A DNA stretch of 18,616 nucleotides from a bacterium (Candidatus Torokbacteria) CG_4_10_14_0_2_um_filter_35_8 (GTDB lineage: Bacteria; Patescibacteriota; GCA-2792135). The stretch lies in assembly GCA_002792135.1 (NCBI GenBank), contig PFNU01000060.1, forward strand, positions 307 to 18,922, in the 5' to 3' direction. The notes under the pieces were generated by a model. It saw only the letters and a program-made list of their open reading frames with translations, did not search any database and was not told where the DNA came from. Positions 14,201 to 18,616 of the stretch are shown here, piece by piece. A program made the translations under genes and the position numbers. Each line of letters begins with the position of its first letter. Position 1 is the stretch's first letter.

Positions 14201-15304
14201 ATGGCTAAAATTGTAAAAAATAATTTAGGGAATTTTTTGGTAGTCTGTTTTATTTTTTTAATGGTGATGGGTTGGATTTTTTCTGGCTGGCCGCAAATTT
14301 GGCAAAATCCGCCAATTCCGCCGGGAATTAACGAGGTGAGAGCTACTACAGTAACTCTTAGACCAAATGGAGCAGGATATCATCAACAATTTGATTTAGT
14401 TGATACTAGTCATTGGGAGGCGACAAATGATGATCCGGCAAATGATAGTACTTATATTCACACTAATGTTGCAGGTGAAATAGACATTCAAGTCTTGGAC
14501 GACCCAACCTTTGGCGACTCAGACACAATTAACTCGGTTACAATTTATTGCCGAGCCTATGCGAGTGGAAGTGGAGCTCCTGAAAGAATGGACTTTTGGG
14601 ATAGGTTAGGAGCTACAGATAGAGACGGGGGGAATAATATAGGAGTGACAAGGGGCTCATTTGATCAGTACAATAGTGCCACTTTGGCTACTGCCCCAGA
14701 TGGCGGGGGCTGGACAAAACAGAAAGCAACAGATTTACAGGTTGGGATTCAAGTCCCCACAATAGGCTCTACCGAAACTGTCCGGGTTTCCGAAATTTGG
14801 ATAGTTGTAGATTATACTATTGTTCCCTCGATTACTTTAACAGTTGACTCACCCACAAAAAGTTTGGGTAATGTTACACCGGGTACGCCGGTTACCGCCA
14901 CTACTATTGCCACAGTAACTACTATTAATGCTACTGGTTATTCTTTGAAGATTTCTGACAGTGTGGCTGGTTCTGATTCTGCTTTACTTCATACTGATAC
15001 CGCAACTAGAATTGCTGATTATGCAGGAACGATTGCAGTTCCTACTTCTTGGACAGGAACAGGCCTTGGAATTTGTGTTTATGCGGCTGATACCAGTAAA
15101 GAAGCAAAATGGGGCACAGGAACAACTGAGACCGATTCAAATAATAAGTATGCTGGCATTCCTCAAACTGCCACTGAAATTCATAATGTGGGAAGCGCAG
15201 TAACTAATGATGATACCAGCATTGGCTATAAATTAAATGTGCCCACAAGTCAAAAAACCGGCGCTTATTCTGGAGTTGTTACTTATACTGCCGTAGCTAA
15301 TTAA
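14201..15304 (+). CDS. exported beta-domain protein (first gene of surface cluster)
   Basis: This 367-residue protein is predicted to be exported. A hydrophobic helix at residues 12-28 is followed by the motif GWPQIWQNPPIPPGI (29-43) and a likely cleavage or anchor zone ending NEVRA (44-48). Residues 49-206 look like a beta-sandwich module, with strands such as DTINSVTIYCRAYAS and a final EIWIVVDYTIV, a pattern I recall from surface and phage-type proteins. Residues 209-367 are a second beta domain with ITLTVDSPTKSLGNVTPGT and ending SQKTGAYSGVVTYTAVA. This domain is homologous to the whole mature part of the next protein. No WxL, LPXTG or catalytic motif is visible. It leads a five-gene same-strand cluster, which suggests a structural or adhesive role at the cell surface. 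No enzyme activity is inferred. Confidence 0.8.
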   Translation: MAKIVKNNLGNFLVVCFIFLMVMGWIFSGWPQIWQNPPIPPGINEVRATTVTLRPNGAGYHQQFDLVDTSHWEATNDDPANDSTYIHTNVAGEIDIQVLDDPTFGDSDTINSVTIYCRAYASGSGAPERMDFWDRLGATDRDGGNNIGVTRGSFDQYNSATLATAPDGGGWTKQKATDLQVGIQVPTIGSTETVRVSEIWIVVDYTIVPSITLTVDSPTKSLGNVTPGTPVTATTIATVTTINATGYSLKISDSVAGSDSALLHTDTATRIADYAGTIAVPTSWTGTGLGICVYAADTSKEAKWGTGTTETDSNNKYAGIPQTATEIHNVGSAVTNDDTSIGYKLNVPTSQKTGAYSGVVTYTAVAN

Positions 15305-15319
15305 TCTTTAAAAATAACC

Positions 15320-15390
15320 GCAGAGACATTTTCTGCTTTCGGAAGAGAATGCGCATTCTTCTAAAAGTGGGTGAAAGGTCGAGTCTCTCC
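15320..15390 (+). other. possible structured leader RNA between two surface genes
   Basis: The 129-base gap 15305-15433 is much longer than the 0-10 base gaps further along the cluster. It holds nested complementarity: agagac (15322-15327) with gtctct (15383-15388) could close a domain of about 67 bases, and inside it the 14-base palindrome agaatgcgcattct (15346-15359) forms a stem. The intervening ctttcggaag and gtgggtgaaaggtcgag are G-rich and unpaired. I do not recognise a known riboswitch class. It may be a leader or a processing site, or chance. Confidence 0.3.
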
Positions 15391-15433
15391 AAAAATAAAA
15401 ATCGTTAAAATTAACTATTAACTAAAGAAATCT

Positions 15434-16078
15434 ATGATGAGAAAAATATTTCAGTGCAGTCTTCCGGCTATTCTGATTACCGGTCTTTTGGTTTCTGTTT
15501 GGGGTTTTGTTTTACAGACGAAAGCTCAGGAGAACGAAGAAGTTACTTTAGACACCACTGTTTTAAGTACTCTCACTTTTACTGTTGATTCTGCTACCAA
15601 AAGCTTGGGTGATTTGACACCCGGCACCGCAGTTACTGCTACAAGCACTCTTACTGTTGGTACCAATAGTAGCGGTGGTTTTACTGTCAAAGTGGTCAGA
15701 AATGATGCTGATACAACGATGGACTTAACTACTGATGCTACAGTAAATATTACTGACCAGACTGCTTGGAATTCAGGTACTCCCAATAGTGTGCTTAAAA
15801 GTGCTTTAGAGAATAGCGGAGATGTTTTAGCTTTCAGGGTAAAGCAAACAGGCACGGCTGCCAACTGCTATAGCTCCACCTGGTGGGGAACGGATGATAC
15901 TGACTCCAATGCTAAATACGCTGGGTTTCCTCCTACTACCGCGCAGACCATTGTTAGCGATACAACTTACGAAGCGGCTGATGTTGATATAGTAGCGTTA
16001 TATTACTTGGATGTTGCTACCAGCCAAAAAACCGGTACCTATGATGGTAAAATAACCTATACTGCTACAGCTCAGTAA
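15434..16078 (+). CDS. exported single beta-domain protein, paralogue of the preceding C-terminal domain
   Basis: This 214-residue protein has an N-terminal signal peptide (MMRKIFQCSL to about QTKA-31; hydrophobic core 9-28). Its mature part is one domain from about residue 45. It shares clear signatures with residues 209-367 of the previous gene: LTFTVDSATKSLGDLTPGT against LTVDSPTKSLGNVTPGT, then GGFTVKVVR against TGYSLKISD, then DSNAKYAGFP against DSNNKYAGIP, and VATSQKTGTYDGKITYTATA at the end. There is a single free-looking Cys near 150 and W-rich STWWGTDD in between. No anchor follows, so the protein is released or held by a partner; the DUF916-like gene 10 bases downstream is the obvious candidate. 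This parallels small WxL proteins in Firmicutes, though I see no WxL motif. Confidence 0.8.
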   Translation: MMRKIFQCSLPAILITGLLVSVWGFVLQTKAQENEEVTLDTTVLSTLTFTVDSATKSLGDLTPGTAVTATSTLTVGTNSSGGFTVKVVRNDADTTMDLTTDATVNITDQTAWNSGTPNSVLKSALENSGDVLAFRVKQTGTAANCYSSTWWGTDDTDSNAKYAGFPPTTAQTIVSDTTYEAADVDIVALYYLDVATSQKTGTYDGKITYTATAQ

Positions 16079-16088
16079 AAAATCACTT

Positions 16089-16997
16089 ATGAAAAGAAAA
16101 TATCTCGGAAAATTCCTGGGAGGAATGATAGTTTTGACTATCATTCTAATAAGTTCTGCTCAGGTTCTGGCAAAACCGGTAGGTATTAGCATTGGTCCGG
16201 TAAAGATATTTTTGACTATAGAGAAGGGAGAAATCGGAGATTCGTCTGTTACTGCCATTAACCCTAATGATTTTCCTATTGAGGTTATAACCGAAGTAGA
16301 TGATTTTGTGCCGGCCGCTGTCCCCGGAGACATAACATTTATTCCTAAATATGAAGGGGTAACCTCTTTGGTAGATTGGCTTAAAATTGAGAAAGCCATA
16401 TTTTCTTTAGGACCGAAGGAAAGAAAAGAAGTTCCTTTTAAGATTGAGGTTCCAGAGGATGCTGGCGCCGGGGGTCATTATGCAGCTATTTCCTTTAAGG
16501 CTGTTCCTAAAGAAGTTGAAGGGACTGCGCTTCAGATCAGCGGCAGAGTAGGTGTTTTGGTAATGGTAGCAGTTCCTGGCGAAGTAATTCAGACCGGAGA
16601 AATCGCTGAATTTAAAGGACCGAAGATTGTGTCGAGGGGACCGATTGAAATTGCCATTCTTTTCAGAAATACCGGTACTACTCATTATCAACCAGAAGGA
16701 ACAATTGAAATTACTAATTTGCTGGGAAAGAAAACATCATTAGAGGTGCCCAAACAAGTAGTTTTTCCTCAGGGAAGTAAAAACTTAAAAGCCGTCTGGG
16801 ATGTTAAATATCTTTTCGGCAGATACACCGCTAAGTTAAATTTAGCTGACGGAGAAGGAAATATCCATATGGCTATTTTGAATTTCTGGGTCTTTCCTTG
16901 GCAGGAGGTATTGGGATTATTCGTCATTGTAAGTATTTTAGTTTTTGTTGGCAGAATTATAAGAAAGAAATTCAAAATTGTTATTGCTAAAAGATAA
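16089..16997 (+). CDS. DUF916-like membrane-anchored surface protein
   Basis: This 302-residue protein has a signal peptide (1-28, cleavage likely after VLA) and about 240 exported residues. A single C-terminal transmembrane helix (about 271-290) is followed by a basic cytosolic tail (RKKFKIVIAKR). The first exported region (30-150) contains FLTIEKGEIGDSSVTAINPN, a DWLKIEK strand and the VPFKIEVPEDAGAGGHYAAI motif. These match the DUF916 pattern seen in WxL-cluster proteins of Firmicutes, where this family binds WxL proteins and peptidoglycan. The second region (about 165-265) with IAILFRNTGTTHYQPEGTIEI is like the DUF3324 half. It sits 10 bases after the beta-domain protein and abuts the dockerin gene directly (TAA then ATG). 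A role as the membrane scaffold of the complex is inferred from family and context. Confidence 0.78.
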   Translation: MKRKYLGKFLGGMIVLTIILISSAQVLAKPVGISIGPVKIFLTIEKGEIGDSSVTAINPNDFPIEVITEVDDFVPAAVPGDITFIPKYEGVTSLVDWLKIEKAIFSLGPKERKEVPFKIEVPEDAGAGGHYAAISFKAVPKEVEGTALQISGRVGVLVMVAVPGEVIQTGEIAEFKGPKIVSRGPIEIAILFRNTGTTHYQPEGTIEITNLLGKKTSLEVPKQVVFPQGSKNLKAVWDVKYLFGRYTAKLNLADGEGNIHMAILNFWVFPWQEVLGLFVIVSILVFVGRIIRKKFKIVIAKR

Positions 16998-18002
16998 ATG
17001 ATTTATAAAAGATTTCTTACAATATTTACTGGCGTAGCGATAGCGGCAGGAATATTGATTTTTGCTATGGGTTCAAATGCTCAAGAATCTTTGCAACTGC
17101 AGGTGAATGTCGTCTCTATAACTGTTTGTGGCAATGGCGTGGTTGAATCAGGCGAACAATGTGATGCCGGCGGAGCTAACGGTCCCTGCCCGGCTACTTG
17201 TTCTACTTTTTGCACTACTAATTCTTGCGGCGGAGGGGGCGGCGGAGGAGGTGGAGGGAGCTATACTTCTCCTACACCACAAACTGTAGTAAATTTCAGT
17301 GGTCGAGCTTATCCAAAAAGCACGGTAACGCTTCTCAAAGACGCCCAGATCGTCGCAACTACTATTGCTGGCGTTGACGCCAATTTTCAAATGAGTATCT
17401 CGGGGCTTTCAGCCGGAAATTATATTTTTGCTGTTTACAGTGAAGATAAAAATGGAAATCGCTCTACTCTTCTTACTTTTCCTGTCAGTGTAACTTCTGG
17501 CGTTACCACTAATGTTAGCGGCATTTTTATTGCGCCAACAATTGATGTGGATAAAAGCGAAGTAAAGAGGGGCGACAACATTGCTATTTTTGGCCAAAGC
17601 ACGCCGCAAGCTGATATAGTTATTTCAGTTTCTTCTGAAGAAGAATTTTTTGCTAAAACCATCTCCGATAGGGATGGCATTTATTTACATAATTTTGATA
17701 CTACAATACTTGATTACGGCGTTCATTACACTAAATCTAAAGCTTCCATTGGCAATTTATTGATTAGTAGTTATGGGCGAGTAATTAGTTTTAAGGTCGG
17801 GACTATAACGGTCCTTAAAGAAATAAAACCAGAAATTTCCAAGGGTGATTTAAATAACGATAATAGAGTGAATCTTGTTGATTTTTCTATTGCTGCCTAC
17901 TGGTACAAACGCCCTTCACCACCATCTTCAGTTGATTTAAACGGCGACGGCAAAGTTGATTTAGTGGACTTTAGTATAATGGCATACTATTGGACAGGAT
18001 AA
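16998..18002 (+). CDS. exported dockerin protein with Cys-rich motif, poly-Gly linker and beta domains
   Basis: The 334 residues contain five parts. There is a signal peptide (1-28). A six-Cys segment (C44-C77) starts VCGNGVVESGEQCD, which resembles the DUF4215/Myxococcus-type CGNGxxExGExCD repeat. A ten-glycine linker (78-87) follows. Two Ig-like or carboxypeptidase-regulatory-like beta domains lie at about 93-170 and 175-272. A C-terminal type I dockerin covers 284-334. The dockerin has two calcium loops with ligands at positions 1, 3, 5, 9 and 12: D284, N286, D288, N292, D295, then D313, N315, D317, D321, D324. The segments after each are near duplicates (DFSIAAYW and DFSIMAYY). The start codon follows the previous stop without a gap. 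It should bind a cohesin, and the next gene encodes one. No catalytic module is seen, so it is not a cellulosomal enzyme. Confidence 0.88.
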   Translation: MIYKRFLTIFTGVAIAAGILIFAMGSNAQESLQLQVNVVSITVCGNGVVESGEQCDAGGANGPCPATCSTFCTTNSCGGGGGGGGGGSYTSPTPQTVVNFSGRAYPKSTVTLLKDAQIVATTIAGVDANFQMSISGLSAGNYIFAVYSEDKNGNRSTLLTFPVSVTSGVTTNVSGIFIAPTIDVDKSEVKRGDNIAIFGQSTPQADIVISVSSEEEFFAKTISDRDGIYLHNFDTTILDYGVHYTKSKASIGNLLISSYGRVISFKVGTITVLKEIKPEISKGDLNNDNRVNLVDFSIAAYWYKRPSPPSSVDLNGDGKVDLVDFSIMAYYWTG

Positions 18003-18017
18003 TCCCGCTTCGCGGGA
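18003..18017. repeat. small hairpin tcccgc-ttc-gcggga after the dockerin gene
   Basis: Six-base perfect arms begin right at the stop codon of the dockerin gene, followed by aaatcctaaatccgaatttc-type spacer phrases and no T-run. It lies in the 54-base gap to the cohesin gene and could act as an RNA stability element or weak terminator. Confidence 0.5.
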
Positions 18018-18056
18018 AATCCTAAATCCGAATTTCTAATTTCTAAACAAATCCCA

Positions 18057-18539
18057 ATGTTCAAAATTCAAAAAATAAAAATAATTATAGTTGTCTGCCT
18101 TTTATTATTATCTGCTGTTCCGACTTTTGCCGCTGAAATTTCTTTTGATGCTAAAACTCGCGAAGTGGCAATTGGTGAACAATTTGAAGTAAATATTTTT
18201 CTTAATACTGAAGAAGAATATATCAATGCTACTGAGGGAAAAGTTATATTTCCAGAAAATTTACTAGAATTAAAAGAAATAAGAGACGGAAACTCTATTG
18301 TTAATTTCTGGATTGAACGGCCAAAAATTAAGTCCGACAATCAAATTACTTTTTCTGGGATTATTCCGGGCGGTTATATAGGAAAGAAAGGTTTAATTTT
18401 TTCAGCTATTTTTCAATCAAAAAACGAAGGAAAAGGTACAATTGAGATTCGCGAGGCAAAAACATTGCTTAACGATGGGAAAGGCACGCAAGCTTCGCTT
18501 TCAATTTCTAATTTACAATTTCTAATGGCTCTAGACTAG
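18057..18539 (+). CDS. exported cohesin-like domain protein, possibly truncated
   Basis: This 160-residue protein is a signal peptide (about 1-25, ending TFA) followed by essentially one cohesin-type domain. AEISFDAKTREVAIGEQFEV is a typical cohesin start (strand with conserved G and F/V). NIFLNTEEEYINATEGKVIF and FSGIIPGGYIGKKGLIFSAIF hold the usual inner strands, with a later GKGTIEIREAKTLLNDGKG strand pair. Its neighbour encodes a dockerin, so a cohesin-dockerin contact is expected. The frame ends in LMALD just inside a 14-bp hairpin, and the codons before it come from spacer-like sequence. I recall related CPR proteins continuing past the cohesin with further beta regions and a membrane anchor. 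If so, this copy is shortened and would be secreted rather than anchored. Family assignment is good; the truncation is inference. Confidence 0.8.
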   Translation: MFKIQKIKIIIVVCLLLLSAVPTFAAEISFDAKTREVAIGEQFEVNIFLNTEEEYINATEGKVIFPENLLELKEIRDGNSIVNFWIERPKIKSDNQITFSGIIPGGYIGKKGLIFSAIFQSKNEGKGTIEIREAKTLLNDGKGTQASLSISNLQFLMALD

Positions 18540-18561
18540 AACATAACTATGTTTTAGTCTA
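18532..18561. repeat. 14-bp hairpin at the 3' end of the cohesin gene
   Basis: The left arm tagactagaacata (18532-18545) pairs with tatgttttagtcta (18548-18561) around the two-base loop ac, with one G-T in fourteen. It overlaps the stop codon of the cohesin frame and lies 5 bases before the next ATG. It lacks a T-run, so it is more like a mobile-element end or a leader hairpin than a terminator. Confidence 0.65.
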
Positions 18562-18566
18562 AGAGT

Positions 18567-18616
18567 ATGGTTAAGAAAGCTAGGTTATCAAGGTATAAGA
18601 TTAAAAAGATTATTAG
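18567..18616 (+). CDS. start of a transposase-like gene (partial)
   Basis: The window ends 50 bases into a frame starting ATG 18567, MVKKARLSRYKIKKIIR. The pattern of a basic lead followed by LS-x-Y-K-x-x-K-I-I resembles the N-terminal helix-turn-helix of IS1595-family transposases common in CPR genomes, which typically continue to an HTH and a DDE domain. Only 17 residues are visible, so the call is tentative. If true, the hairpin just upstream may be part of the element end and the cohesin gene may have been interrupted. Confidence 0.4.
   Translation, partial: MVKKARLSRYKIKKII

Noticed and set aside
9450..15361. Shared gcgcattct text at 9452-9460 and 15351-15361
   Set aside because: The match is short and partly palindromic; likely chance.
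15305..15433. Known riboswitch class
   Set aside because: I compared with TPP, SAM, c-di-GMP and c-di-AMP core motifs and none fits.
15434..16078. Canonical WxL domain or sortase LPXTG anchor
   Set aside because: No Trp-x-Leu motif pair and no LPXTG or similar C-terminal signal is visible; only context suggests a WxL-like role.

Overview
The window looks like a chromosomal piece of a low-GC ultra-small bacterium of the Candidate Phyla Radiation (Patescibacteria, probably a Parcubacteria-type lineage). The evidence is compact single-domain housekeeping proteins, gene starts with almost no Shine-Dalgarno sequences, a GlmU-like enzyme of the archaeal/CPR type, AT-rich intergenic spacers built from phrases of the type 'aaatcctaa / aattccaat / actaggact', and a family of small secreted proteins whose N-termini I recognise from such genomes. 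Lineage is inferred from gene content and style; no rRNA is present. TGA acts as a stop (end of the MFS gene), so the TGA-glycine code of some CPR groups does not apply.

Positions 1-13140 are core-like. In order they hold the end of glycyl-tRNA synthetase, an M16 zinc peptidase, an AI-2E-type permease, RsmI, a Mth938-domain protein, a TatD nuclease, an HD phosphohydrolase, a YvcK/CofD-family protein on the minus strand with a recognisable promoter, a HAD phosphatase overlapping a nucleotidyltransferase/left-handed beta-helix enzyme, TsaC (threonylcarbamoyl-AMP synthase), an MFS transporter, a GIY-YIG domain protein without a normal start, and serine hydroxymethyltransferase. Spacers between them carry hairpins and fold-back repeats, some of types I recall from unrelated phyla. 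One fold-back supplies the last codons of tsaC.

Positions 13324-14200 form a boundary zone: tRNA-Leu(CAA), a dense cluster of fold-back repeats, the frameshifted and deleted remains of a serine recombinase, then a short promoter-to-terminator unit with a 24-codon reading frame and an (AG)7 tract.

Positions 14201-18539 hold a five-gene same-strand cluster of exported proteins. Two are beta-rich proteins sharing a homologous C-terminal domain. The third is a DUF916-like protein with a signal peptide and a C-terminal membrane anchor. The fourth carries a cysteine-rich motif, a ten-glycine linker, two beta domains and a C-terminal type I dockerin. The fifth is a signal peptide followed by a cohesin-like domain. 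The parsimonious reading is a cell-surface assembly in which the cohesin and dockerin proteins bind each other and the membrane-anchored DUF916-like protein holds the beta-domain proteins, much as WxL clusters do in Firmicutes. The end of the cohesin gene runs into a perfect-looking hairpin and what appears to be the first 17 residues of an IS1595-type transposase, so the cohesin protein may be cut short by an insertion. This cluster is the most interesting part of the window.
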